Positions 1-10,479 of a DNA stretch of 64,000 bases are shown piece after piece. The notes under the pieces are model-generated. The model did no database searches. It was not told where the DNA came from and was given only the letters and a program-made list of their open reading frames with translations. Position 1 is the stretch's first letter. Each line of letters begins with the position of its first letter. Location of the stretch: assembly GCA_014529385.2 (NCBI GenBank), contig CM043944.1, forward strand, positions 88,378,884-88,442,883. Reading direction: 5' to 3'. Source of the DNA: Adiantum capillus-veneris (lineage: Eukaryota > Streptophyta > Polypodiopsida > Polypodiales > Pteridaceae). Both the position numbers and the translations under genes were made by a program.

Positions 1-1345
1 GCAACACTGTTCACCTTCGCTTGCACGCTTTCCTGAATAAACACATCATCAATGGAAGCAGCATACTTGGCCATGTAGAACATCACATGGTGCGCTACGA
101 AGTGCAAAATCGAGGATCATTGCATGCACATGTCATACTGTGGATCTCTAACGAAGATTTGTGCCGAGTTACAAATGAGATTGCTGCATACATACCAATA
201 GAATCACAAGACACCTTCACCACCGAGCTGCGAACACTCATTACCACAAAACAGATACAAAGATATAGAGACTCTTGCAGAGTCATGGGATCAGCTAGAG
301 TGTGCAAATACAGATTCCCGTTTGAACCACAGTATAGCACGACTTCAAATATGGATGCCTGTACTGCTAGATGGCTTTACTACCGCCCTAGGTATGACCA
401 TCGAAATGTTGTCCCGTACCATCCCACAATCTTGCTTCTATGGAAGGCACACATGAATATTCAAAGAGTCACAAATTCATCTATATCGCATTACCTTCTC
501 AAATATGCAATGAAACTAGAAGCCCTTGGAAAACTTAACCTCTCCATAGAGGATGCAGCAAGGCTTTGACTTCACGGCTTGGACAAAGTAAAGCTTCAAC
601 TAATTGCAACCTCTGTATTATCAAAGCCAATATCTGCGAGACAAAGGCAGCAATCAATTGTTTGAAGATTTCAATCATCACAAGGAGTGAACGGGTTGAA
701 TACATCGACTCCTCTCTACCATCACTACAGCAAAGGTTGCTATCTCGTAGCCAGACTATAGTCATGTATCCAATTGATTTATATTGTGCAAGGCCCCTTC
801 ATTTTGAAAATATGACATTCTATGACTACCACAGAAGATACAAAATTTTGAAGCCACACGAACATACTCCTGTACTGACTTTTCGTGATGCTTACAACAA
901 CAGTATCATAGAGAAACAACGCCTCGTCAGATTTACAGAGTACGATCCTGGCCATCAAACAGAGGGATTCTTCTTCAATGTCTTGTTGCAAAAACATCCC
1001 TTTAGGAACGAGATGGAACTTCTATCACAAACCAACACACTCTCTTCTTACTTCCTGGAGTGCAAAATCCATCGGATCATTCTTCATGATGAAGACTTGG
1101 AGATGTACATAAATGAGTACACCCAACACAATATGCTCGTCTCTGAAAATACAGGACACACTTTAAACCTCATAAAACAAAAGTTCATCCTCAATCGTGA
1201 AGATCCACTCACTTGTACAATGAATGACACAGTTGAACCAGGAGTATCTCAAAGTCGTGCTACAATGCTGAAGCTACTGCAAGAGTTCACTGAGACCAAC
1301 AATGCAGCTTTGACCTCTCAACAACAAGAAATCAGGCCTGAGTAA
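1..1345 (+). pseudogene. Helitron Rep (HUH endonuclease) region, 5'-truncated by window edge
   Basis: This is the N-terminal and middle part of a Helitron RepHel protein, the rolling-circle transposase that nicks and rejoins single-stranded DNA. The reading frame is already open at base 1, so the gene starts outside the window. The HUH motif appears as RGSLHAHVILW at about 111-143. The segment VVPYHPTILLLWKAHMNIQ (about 408-464) is followed by HYLLKYAMK, which carries the paired tyrosines expected of the Rep active site. The frame breaks at the TGA at 567-569 and continues one frame over to 1345 through the weakly conserved linker. Downstream sequence continues directly into the helicase. Identification is firm; the frameshift makes it a decayed copy. 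Confidence 0.9.
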
Positions 1346-2625
1346 TGGCCTCCATGTCGTTACAGGTGTTCCAGGATGTGGAAAAACATTCCTCATAAAA
1401 TTCTTCACCCCAAGCTTCATAAAAAATAATAAGACCGTTATCCTGGCTGCATCAACTGGAGCAGTGGCCGCTCACCTTAGCAGCCTTGCAACCATAGTCC
1501 ACTATCAATTCAGGATCCCCTTGTTCTAAGCAACATTTCCCACAAGCAATTCATCCCACAGATGAAAGATTTGCCGCTATACATGGTGCCAACGTCATTA
1601 TCATAGACGAGATATCAATGCTAACGAGTACAATCTTCAATATGGTCGTTCGCTAGATAGTTAACATCACCAACGGAACACTCCTTGACCCATTCAGTCC
1701 GAAGCTCATATTGATTTTTGGGGATTTGGCGCAACTTCCTCCAGTCTGCCATCATCAGGAGCCATTATGCCATGTTTGCAGTATACAAAACTCATCTTAC
1801 ATCGCTGCAGCCACTACCCACAACATGACCTTCTCAATTCGCCATGCTGTAGACCCCACTTACGTCCAATTCTTGGATACGATCCGTGTCAAGCAACCAA
1901 CATAACAACAAATAGCAGAAACGTTGTCACAGTGTGTAATTAATGAAACTGAACTCCTGCGAGTAATCGATGACGCTACTACACTGATATGTACTCATAG
2001 GGAAGACGTATATAAGTACAACAACTTGATTCTACAAAAGTCTTTCTCGGCATCTGATATTGTTGCCATTCCACTGAAGACCAATGCTCTTGACGAACCA
2101 TTGTTGCGAGAATGGTTCCAAGACAAGGAATTCCATGAGATGGATAATACTGCAATTGGGGCTAGATGTATGATTACAGAAAACATTAACTTGGCTGTGG
2201 GTGCTGCGAATGGATCCACCTATCGTATGCTTTCCTATTCATACGACTGTACCGGTCAAATTGCTTCTATAGAAGTAATGCTACTTTCCATTGATACCAC
2301 CATGACAATACGAAGGACTAAACATGCTACAAGAGCAATCAATTGCAAATGGTTCCACAAAAGCACATTCCCTTTGTCACTCGCGTACGCAATCACTGGA
2401 CACAAATCTCAAGGAGCTAAGATATCAAAGAAAGCCATCCTCATTATAGAACAAGATTTCGCCCCAGGATTGGCATACGTCATGTTCTCTCGAGTGACAG
2501 AAAGACGCCATCTCAAAATATTGAACATCCCAACCCCAAGGATGTTCTGGCCGGCCAGTAGAACACTCCCCCAATGGTTAGACATTTCCTCGCTTGTCTT
2601 TAGACATTTCCTCGCTTATTTTTAG
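1346..2625 (+). pseudogene. Helitron PIF1-type helicase region, decayed
   Basis: This is the C-terminal 5'-3' DNA helicase half of the same RepHel protein (superfamily 1, PIF1-like), which unwinds the strand displaced during rolling-circle transposition. Motif I is TGVPGCGKTFLIKFF (about 1360-1404). Motif II is IIIDEISML (about 1598-1624). Motif III is LIFGDLAQLPPV (about 1708-1743). A later motif reads SLAYAITGHKSQGA (about 2379-2420), and the last is YVMFSRVTERRHLKIL (about 2476-2523). The frame is broken by a stop or shift near 1530, a TAG at 1654-1656 and a TAA near 1903. The last two are one C-to-T change from Gln codons. All helicase motifs are present in order, so the copy was full length before decay. 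Confidence 0.9.
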
Positions 2626-2775
2626 AAATTTTCTGGCTTTTTTCCACAAACAAGTTCTCTAGCTCTTTCGGTCTTTCATCTCGTAAGGTGCATGGACTAC
2701 GCAATCAATTATTTGACGACAATTTCCTTGACTGCAGATTTTCTTCATAGCAAGTAACAACCTCCAGCATCTCCT

Positions 2776-4042
2776 CATGGACACCGATCAGGTAACCATT
2801 CCTCAAATTAATCTATGTTGTAGCTAGATTTTATGCCATTCAATATGTACAAAACTCAACCATCATATTTCTCTTTCTCTATCATTCAGATATTCGATAA
2901 ATTCATCGACATCGCTGCTACCTCAAAACCAAAAAACAATTATTCTGCATACCCATCTTCAAATCAAATGCGCCTAGCAAATATGACTAGTGAGGCTCCG
3001 AGTGCATTCATCAAAGGGTTCTGCACGACTCAACTCCTCCACTCATACATCAATAAATGCAGCAATTGAAACAAAGAATATAGAAATAACGAGCTAAAGT
3101 TGGCAACAGGTACTTCGAGCTCTTCATATTCTTGTATTGCAAACACTACAAGTTAACAAATTTGGTTGCCTCTACAACATCTATCCTTCTTTTCTACAAG
3201 GTTACAAAAAGAGATACTACTATTGTTGGGCATTGACTTCGATGAGTCAAACAAACTACTGCTAAACACAGAAGCCCAAGAAATACTGAACACAAAGACT
3301 ACTGGTATCACCACCTATGCAATCGAGATGCTACACTACGGTTACAAAATTGCCCTCAACAAATTGGTCGTTCTCGACAAGAATACAGCAAGCCAGGCAC
3401 TGTCCAACATGGTCAAAGAGTTTGGGAACAAATTCAAAGGGAACGAGAGAGCAATCTTAACTAATGAGAAATTCACATGGCATTTTAATAGAGACCTTTT
3501 TCATGCCCGGTTCGGTGAGACAACTGATCCATTTCGAAAGCTTGAACCACTACATGGTAACCATACGCACCCCTTATAGAATATAATTATCTGATTACAT
3601 ACTAATTCAGCACATTACTTCAGTGCAGGACATCGACAACGAAACCAACAAGGAGATCCCCAACAACATAACAACTTCACAAGAGGAAGCAGCACGTTCC
3701 GACACTGTTCCAGCTCCCAAAAGACAACGACAGATGAAGAGAGCTACATAGTTTACTCTATTAGGTGCAAAATCAATAATCGTGTTTACATAGGCATGAC
3801 ATCCGATTTTGAAGCTAGGAAAAGAGCACATGACAAATCCACCAAAACGGATGAAACATGATGTGCCGTCCTTTCCCCCATTTTGTCAAAACTTTGAGTT
3901 TCATGTACTGCACAATACACACGATAGGAGAACTGCTATTGCACTGGAAGCACAAGAGATAATTACTCAAGATGCAACATCCACGAAAGGATACAATAAT
4001 TTGAAGGACATCCTCCAAACTGCAAGAAATACTATTATTTAA
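2776..4042 (+). pseudogene. Multi-exon GIY-YIG endonuclease-like gene downstream of the Helitron helicase
   Basis: I infer a spliced gene. A possible short first exon (ATG 2776, MDTDQ) is followed by a GT donor at 2791. Further exons lie at about 2892-3100, 3201-3561 and 3629-4042. The third exon (QKEILLLLGIDFDESNK ...) has no domain I recognise. Joining the donor after LEPLH at 3561/3562 to the AG at 3627-3628 gives an open frame into YIVYSIRCKINNRVYIGM (about 3748-3801). That carries the VY...YIG signature, and it is followed by EARKRAH with the family's catalytic Arg. A frameshift near 3850 moves the rest one frame over: FEFHVLHNTHDRRTAIALEA, with a candidate catalytic Glu, then a terminal KGYN motif. 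GIY-YIG proteins cleave DNA. Exon limits and membership in the Helitron are inference; the nuclease core is visible. Confidence 0.65.
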
Positions 4043-4662
4043 AACACCAAAGAAAAATATAGCAGATTCTCTATTATCATTAGACTTTCTTTATGCTGTG
4101 TTCTGTTCAGGTTATGTTTTGCAAATTTTTTCTCGATATCATATTATGTTTACCTTATGTTCTTGCTTTCCTCTACATGAACATCATTCAACTTTCAAAT
4201 TTTAGGATTCAACTGTTACCTAGATGTCTTGCAATAACATCAAGAGAAACAGACAATCCATTCTAGCAACCCCATGTCTAATACTTCTACAAAAAATTAT
4301 CAGCTAATAAGAGACAAATCATGTAGCAACAACTTATATATTTTACAAAAAAATTATAAATGTACAAATGTTGCACCTTGTCTTCAACATATTAAACAAC
4401 ACAAAAAAACAATTGCATTAGGTTATAACACTGTTCTGGACATCTACCAAGGTTGAGACTATATTATTTTTTGAAACAAAATAAGAAAATATAGTTGCGA
4501 ACTTATGCCATCTTTATTTAATTGCTTTGTTCAGTGTCTTTGTCATACAACGTTAATCATTGGCTACAACAATGTCTTTTTTTTTCCATTCAGACTATGA
4601 CAGACTTGACTACTTATCATCTTCTTTAATTTAAATGCTTTTTCTTTTCATTTCAGTTTACA
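4043..4662. other. Non-coding AT-rich stretch after the GIY-YIG gene
   Basis: AT-rich DNA with many T-runs and no coding signal I can support. A 60-codon open frame at 4274-4456 is lysine- and asparagine-rich and looks fortuitous. No Helitron 3' hairpin plus CTRR end could be placed with confidence. Confidence 0.5.
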
Positions 4663-5022
4663 ATGGGTAGGCCGATCCCAGCCGATCTGATTGAACAACA
4701 GCCAGACTTTGAGACTGCAATGTATAAGTTGCAATACTATCTTTACCCACATTTGCAAGAGTGGGTGCTCAGACACTACATGCATAAATGGACTGAGTTC
4801 ATTCCATGGCCAGTTCAACCACCTATCCCATGGCATCCACATTACATCACTTGGAACACACTCGGTCGAGAAATCACCATCGACATCGCCATGCTGTCTG
4901 GTTGCTCCACAAAACACCAGTGTATGTTGTTCGTGCAGATTGCGGACGTGCTCGGCCTAGTCGAGACTATAGAATTAAATTACTCTAACGTGGTCCCCAA
5001 CCACCTTCAGTCAGCTAAATAA
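4663..5022 (+). CDS. Hypothetical 119-aa protein
   Basis: An open frame starting MGRPIPADLIEQQPDFETAM, preceded by a pyrimidine-rich tract ending in cag at 4654-4656 that could be a splice acceptor. The protein is rich in Trp, Pro and His (for example EFIPWPVQPPIPWHPHYITW) and shows no signal peptide or membrane segment. I recognise no family. It lies about 0.6 kb after the GIY-YIG-like gene on the same strand and could be a further exon of that gene, a Helitron cargo exon, or a degraded gene fragment. Confidence 0.35.
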   Translation: MGRPIPADLIEQQPDFETAMYKLQYYLYPHLQEWVLRHYMHKWTEFIPWPVQPPIPWHPHYITWNTLGREITIDIAMLSGCSTKHQCMLFVQIADVLGLVETIELNYSNVVPNHLQSAK

Positions 5023-5079
5023 TTCGTTTCGCGCTATTTTCCTGTCAACCAGTTAGTCACACGTGCAACTTTGAAGATC

Positions 5080-5479
5080 ATCTTACCGATATAGCCCTTA
5101 CTTCGTGCATCAAAATCGCCCTTGACAGATGGGTGTTTGGGCCCGGATGTGTTCCAAGTGGACGTGATTGCCACAAGGAGTCCCGACCTATGGAGGCAAC
5201 GTTTGCTTTTGCGATGGAGGGGAAGAAGTGTGGATTAGCAAACACTCGAAGACAGAGGAAATGCTTCACAGTGTCACCATGCTTAGCCTTGGTAAGGGCG
5301 AAGACGGCTTCGTGGTGCAAGTTGACTTCTGTCCAAGCCCGACTCTGATGACTTTGGTAGAATGTTGTGCCAAATTTGTTTTGCTATACTTCATGGGCAG
5401 ACGGATAACGTCGCAAGGCCTATGGGATTGGATTGAGGATAGATCTAAAGTTCAACACTTTACTTACTGCAGCTGGTAA
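5080..5479 (+). pseudogene. Unrecognised decayed coding fragment
   Basis: Protein-like text appears in shifting frames. One frame reads DVFQVDVIATRSPDLWRQRL around 5147-5206. Another is open from 5168 to 5479 and ends GLWDWIEDRSKVQHFTYCSW. The frame switching suggests a broken gene, possibly the continuation of the ORF at 4663. I do not recognise the family and assign no function. Confidence 0.25.
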
Positions 5480-5548
5480 TGGCTCTAAGTATATATACAA
5501 GACATGTAGGAAAACGGAGTTTTTCTAAGTGTTTTTCATACAATGGAT

Positions 5549-5711
5549 AACATCATGAGCTTCTGCTCGAGAGGCACCACATACCTATCTAGGTACGATT
5601 AGGGACAGGGGACCGCCGGCCCGGTGCCCCCCCCACCGGGCCGGCGGTCCCCTCCCCCCAATCGTACCTAGCTAGGTATGTGGCGCCTCCCTCACAGAAG
5701 CTCATGATGTT
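5549..5711. repeat. GC-rich palindrome (left arm of the composite unit)
   Basis: A near-perfect hairpin. AACATCATGAGCTTCTG at the left returns inverted as CAGAAGCTCATGATGTT at the right, and CACATACCTATCTAGGTA mirrors TACCTAGCTAGGTATGTG. The centre is GGGGACCGCCGGCCCGGTG, a C-run, then its inverse. The GC content of the core is far above its surroundings. Confidence 0.85.
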
Positions 5712-5780
5712 GAGATAAGTCACAACCTGGGAGAGAATTTGTCCAAAACTTCTTGTGGTAGCATCGTGTGCTTCTGATAA

Positions 5781-6182
5781 GGCTATGCACGATCTGTTGT
5801 TACATGGTGGGATTTTGAAGGCTTCATCCTTGCATATGCTATGCCTTGGACCCCGCAATGTTGCCCTGAAGATGAGATTATGCGTTTTTGCCCAGTGTGG
5901 GTGACCTTCAAGAGCCTACGGTTGTGCCTCAATGAGAATATTCAATCCATCGCTTTGAAGTTAGGGCGTGTGCTCTTCCTTCCAAAAAGGCAATGGATGA
6001 GAGATGGTTGGACTTGATGTCAAAGTCTGCATTCTGTGGAATATGGACAGGCCCATCCCCCAAGTACTAGGATCTCATTATGGGCGATTTTGGAGCTTTT
6101 TGACAAGAACTATCATTTGCATCATTTCCCCACGCATGCTAGAAGTGTTGCACAATTGGTCACTTTGCTCAAAATTTCCCTT
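5781..6182 (+). pseudogene. LINE-type gag-like fragment (DUF4283 plus CCHC zinc knuckle)
   Basis: The frame from 5781 to 6016 reads WWDFEGFILAYAMPWTPQCC, then CPVWVTFKSLRLCLNENIQS and IALKLGRVLFLP. This matches the layout of DUF4283 domains in plant LINE ORF1 gag proteins (PVWV..sLp....e..i..ia..lG.vl). After a frameshift, VCILWNMDRPIPQ corresponds to the following strand of that domain. A knuckle at 6132-6182 has CX2CX4HX4 spacing, with an internal TAG and the last Cys changed to Phe. Such proteins bind retrotransposon RNA. No reverse transcriptase follows, so this is a captured or truncated fragment, with at least two frame changes. Confidence 0.6.
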
Positions 6183-7746
6183 TGGCTATTATTACCTCCA
6201 ATCCTGTGCTCAAAACCACATGGAAGCGCCTTGATCATGATCCCGAGAAGCCACCAGTCGAGGATTCTTTCCCTACCACAAAATAGGCAGTTAGGACAAT
6301 GGAGACTATGGTCAATGAAGGTTGTAATCATCTTGCACCTAGGAATGAGTAGGGGGAAAAAAGCTCTGACAATGGGTGCTCAAGGGTGGCCTTGTGTACC
6401 AGTGAATCCTTTGGGCCTTCAACTCCTTGCTTTGTTACAGAGGATGTACGAGGTGAATCCGTGAATGAAACAATTGAGATCAATGCCCTCTAGTTTCAAG
6501 AGAAGTCAGAAGATCAATGCCTACTCACAGAGTGCTTGTGTGCGGAGGAGGGGACAAGCAATGAAGCTCAGATGCAAGAAGTCTTGGGGGAAGTCACTAC
6601 GAGCGAGGGCAGCCACGGTATAGACTATCAAGTGCTAAAGCTCCAACTCCTTAGCCATTTGGTGGGGGTCGTTGGTACGACGATCCAAAATGTTTCGCTC
6701 ATCGAGAAGAATTGGAAGTGACTGCTCATTCTACTTATGTCATTGGAAGGGATGCATGCTCGGGGGCATGTGGGGTTAGGGTAGCAGACCACCCTACATG
6801 GTGGCACTTCCGGGCAGTGTTCGGGAAAAGTGTGCCTCAGCTTAGCCTTGGGCCGGTTGCAAAATCAAAGTAGCCGGTTGAGGGGAGGGCAAGAAGGGGA
6901 AAATTCCACTTAAAATACATGGAAAATAGTTCAATTTTTTGCAAAAAAACTAGCTGGTATTGTAAAATTTCCGAATCAGATTTCTCTTGGAAGGATTTTT
7001 GAATATTGGTTCAGATTTGTCTTGGAAGGATTTTGAATGTTTGTGAAAATAATTTTTCCCCAACACTGCTTCCGTGGCCAGTATCCTCCTGCTCTGGCTC
7101 GCTATGTGTATCTATGGTAGTAAGTCTATATATGGTAATGTACTCGGTTATGCCTCCATAAAAGGTGAGGATGTTACGTGCTTGTGTGGCCCTGGCTCGA
7201 GTTGAGAAGGGCACTGTTATAGTAATTTTTCTATAATATAATATAACCTCTCACATAATGTGAGATTGAGAAAAAAAGGGTTTTTTTTTCTAAAGATGAT
7301 TTTAGGGCTTGAGGGAGCTCCCCTGCAGCCTGCGAGGCTCTTATGGGCGGGGAGGCTTCGGAAGGCTTGCGACATGGCGGGAGGGTGATGTGGGTAGTTG
7401 GTCCTTGATAGTCTCTAGTGGTTTTTAGTTGTGGGATTGGGTGTCTCTTGGGTGGAGGATCCCGGCAACCCCGTCCAGTGCTCCCCCCTCTCGCTTGTGC
7501 CATCTCCCTCAATTTTTTGCCTTGGGGGAGGCCGCCCCTCCTAGCCCGTTCTGGGCTGCAACGACAGTCGTGTTCTGGTCGGTTTTGAAGGTGTTGGCGG
7601 AGTGCTCTCTGTAGAAGGGAGTAAGGTGGTGGCAACATCTTCACTCCTGGTGGCTTCTATGGACAAGTTGTGGAGGTTTGGGGGTGCTAGGCTCACCCTA
7701 ATAACCCGAGTTGTGGTCGTGGATGGGTGACAGTCATCCTCTACAA
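6183..7746. other. Interior of the composite unit without recognisable gene
   Basis: Short open frames at 6036-6464 and 6536-6721 follow the gag fragment, but I see no domain in them. The stretch around 6830-6960 (GGCCGGTTGCAAAATC...TAGCCGGTTG) weakly resembles the terminal inverted repeat of the element at 10.5-12.6 kb. From 7260 to 7740 the DNA becomes GC-rich. Several frames are open there, none convincing. Confidence 0.4.
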
Positions 7747-7917
7747 GCACAAGAAGTTTTGGACAAATTCTCAAAATATTTCCGACATTGTGACTTATCT
7801 CAACATCATGAGCTTCTGTGAGGGATGCGCCACATACCTAGCTAGGTATGATTGGGACCGGGCCGGCGGTCCCCTACCCCCAATCGTACCTAGCTAGGTA
7901 TGTGGTGCCTCTCGAGC
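7747..7917. repeat. GC-rich palindrome (right arm of the composite unit)
   Basis: This is an inverted copy of the left arm: CACAAGAAGTTTTGGACAAA, ATCATGAGCTTCTG, then the palindrome CCACATACCTAGCTAGGTA ... TACCTAGCTAGGTATGTGG with a GGGCCGGCGGTCCCC core, ending GCCTCTCGAG. The core is shorter than in the left arm, as if one half of the central hairpin had been deleted. Confidence 0.8.
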
Positions 7918-7925
7918 AAAGCCTT

Positions 7926-9050
7926 GCAGTTTTGTCATAAAAGGACAATAGGACAAAATGTGCAGATGTAAGAAGGCTTTGTATGGGTTGAAGCAATCTC
8001 CTCGTGCTTGGTATGAGAAAGCTAACACTCATTTGGTCAAACAAGGCTTTCATAATAGTCCAACAGAAAGCACATTGTATGTAAAGCGTGAGGGTGATGT
8101 ACTTCTCATTGTCGTATTTTAGGTCGATGATTTGTTGATCACTGGACCAAATGAGAGACATATTGCTGAATTTAAGGCGGATTTGAATGCTACTTTCAAG
8201 ATGAAATATTTGGGGTTGTTGCATCATTACTTGGTATACTATTTAAGCAGTGTGATGGTGGTATTGCCTTGTGTTAGAAAAGTTATATAGAGACATTGCT
8301 ATGTAAGTTTGGACTTGAGGATTGCAAACCTATTGCCACTCCCATGGAAATAGGTTTGAAGTTGAGTCTACATGATGCTAGCTATCCTGCTGATGTCACT
8401 CTTTACTAAACTGCTGTTGGCTGCCTCATTTATGTATGCAACACGAGGCTAGATATTCATTTTGTAGTCTCACCGGTCAGCAGATTTATGCATAGCTCAG
8501 GGTCTAAGCATTGGCAGGCTGTCAAGAGGATTTTTTTCTACCTTAGTCGCACTTTACATCTTGGCTTGTTTTATCCCAAGGGGAGATCATTGCCGCTAGA
8601 CTTACATGCTTTTTGGGAATCACATTGGACTGGTTGTTTTGACATGTGAGTGTCCACAAGTGGTTTTTTTTTCATGCTTGGTAGTTCATGTATATCATGG
8701 TTGAGCAAGAGGAAACCTACTATGGCCACTTCGAGTTGTGAGGCTGAGTACAGGGTAGTCTTCACAGCTACGCTTGACTGTGTATGGCTCAGACTCCTTA
8801 TGGATGATTTGGGTGTTGGACAGGACATACCAACACTATCTACACTGACGGTCAGAGAGCATTGGCAATTACGAGGAACCCAATTTTTCATGCTCGCACA
8901 AAGCACATTGAGGTGCATTACCACTATGTCAGGGAGAGGCTCTCAGCAGGAGAGATCAGCTTGGCTTATGTGCCAACACAGGACAACCTTGCAGATCTTT
9001 TCACAAAGGCATTGTCTCGTGAGAAGCTTGAAGCTTTCCAACCTTGCAAA
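7926..9050 (+). pseudogene. Ty1/copia reverse transcriptase-RNase H fragment
   Basis: The fragment begins inside the RT domain (KKALYGLKQSPRAWYEKANT, about 7970-8030). It continues through VDDLLITGPNERHIAEF (the VDD catalytic core, about 8122-8172) and on to an RNase H region with SWLSKRKPTMATSSCEAEYR and the terminal LADLFTKALSREKLEAF. It is closely similar to the copia element at 32768-37884 but on the opposite strand. Stop codons interrupt it, one of them in place of the Tyr of YVDD, and frameshifts follow in RNase H. The 5' two-thirds of the element and both LTRs are absent. It lies between the right palindrome and the right end of the composite unit. Confidence 0.85.
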
Positions 9051-9101
9051 GCTCATGATGTTATCCACTATATGAAAAACATTGAGAAAAACTCGGTTTT
9101 C

Positions 9102-10479
9102 CTACATTATAAAATTTCTAAATCTTCTTGTGAAGGTGGCCTCTTCCACCCTATCTCTTGCTTCATCAACTGTGTTTTTCTCGGTAATTATTGGGTGTAA
9201 ATGTTTTTCTCTTAATTGTTGGGTTTGGGATCCCACACACACACACATACTCAAATCATAGTTACCCGGAACGGGGAACAGAGAACGGCAACATGCATAA
9301 AATGCCATTCCTTGTTTCGGATACTCACGTTTGAAACACGGAACGAGGATCGGGAACGGGAAATTGGGATGGGAACAGGGAACGGGGACCTGAAAATGGC
9401 CATTCCTTGTTACTATGACTCAAATTGCTTTTGAAAACCTTCTAGTGAAGAGGTTTGTACCATTTTACATACCCCATTTGTAAATTTAAGTTGGTAATAT
9501 TATATAGGTTTTTATGATATGAAATTGGCAATATTTAACATGTTTTATGCCCATTTTCATACCTTTAAAACGAAAGATGAGTAGAAATAAACTTCTCCTT
9601 TTCCCTCGGAAGCCCATGATGCATAGTAATATAATGGTAGGGTAATCCAAGAAATGTTGAACCTAAGAATCGGCTAGAGAGTAGACTCAATGAGCAAAGA
9701 ACAGAATGAAATGATGAGAGTGGGAGTCTATATACAAGCACACGGGGACGACCTAAGCAGTGCTATAGTGAAAGGAGGTCAAATGCATGCTTAGGGGAGT
9801 TTCCCATTGTCCTTGGGAAAATAGAATCTATATTGAGTTTGAATCTTTAGCACCCTCCCTCAAAATCAACATTCTACCAAGCCTGAGTATGCTCTATGGA
9901 CCACCTTACTTGTCTTAGGGTGGATGATAACTTTAGCCCTTACTCCACTGATTGTCAGAGATCATCAAAGTCGATGTACAGGGTTCCTTAGCAAACAATG
10001 CCTTTGTGCCCACTTTCATCAAAGTTGCTTTCCCTGTTTTGGCCATTTTCCTACGCATCTATGAAGGTAATAATCAACTATTTAGCAAGTCTCATCAAAT
10101 ATATACCGTATTGATATTTGAGACTTTAGACCACCATTGTAACAGAGTTGTAGCCACAACTTTGGTTCTGAATGAGAGGGTCCCCACGAGGACTAGACAT
10201 AACGTCAATGATGCTAGTAATTGAACAAATCAAGGATCGGCTTAATGGCAATGCAATCATTGAAGCCAAGCCTTTGCTCGTAGGTTAGGTCCCTTGTGCC
10301 CCGCTGCAATATCATCAATTTGTGATTTCAGTAGTAGCGATCAGCTGATTAATTGATGCCATTAAAACCCTTTGGGGTCTTCTTGGGCTCTTTTATTTGG
10401 CAGTTTAGTAAAATCATTAAGTTTTGCTTAAGAGTAATCCAAGATTCTTTTTCAAACAAGTGAAGTTTTTTCAAACAAA
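9102..10479. other. Stretch without recognisable gene; possible old LTR remnant
   Basis: Mostly featureless. A degenerate purine-rich repeat (GGAACGGGGAACAGAGAACGG and variants) runs from about 9263 to 9390. Around 9640-9900 the sequence resembles a plant LTR (AGTCTATATACAAGCACACG followed by a pyrimidine-rich GCACCCTCCCTC), but no partner was seen. The 90-codon open frame at 9952-10224 has no recognisable features. Confidence 0.35.

Larger units (their letters stand above)
5503..9101. mobile_element. Composite unit with nested inverted repeats (foldback-type), about 3.6 kb
   Basis: The two ends are inverted copies of each other. The left end, ATGTAGGAAAACGGAG... (5503), running through GATAACATCATGAGCTT (to about 5562), matches the reverse complement of 9043-9101. 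Just inside lie GC-rich palindromic arms (5549-5711 and 7747-7917), which are also inverted copies of each other, including GAGAATTTGTCC and ACTTCTTGTG. Between the arms is a LINE-type gag fragment; between the right arm and the right end is a Ty1/copia fragment. A partial third copy of the left end occurs at 13477-13560. I could not identify a target-site duplication, so the true ends and the transposon class are uncertain. Confidence 0.5.

Noticed and set aside
9216-9434. Small coding gene
   Set aside because: The frame is a translation of a CA run and a degenerate GGAACGGG repeat.
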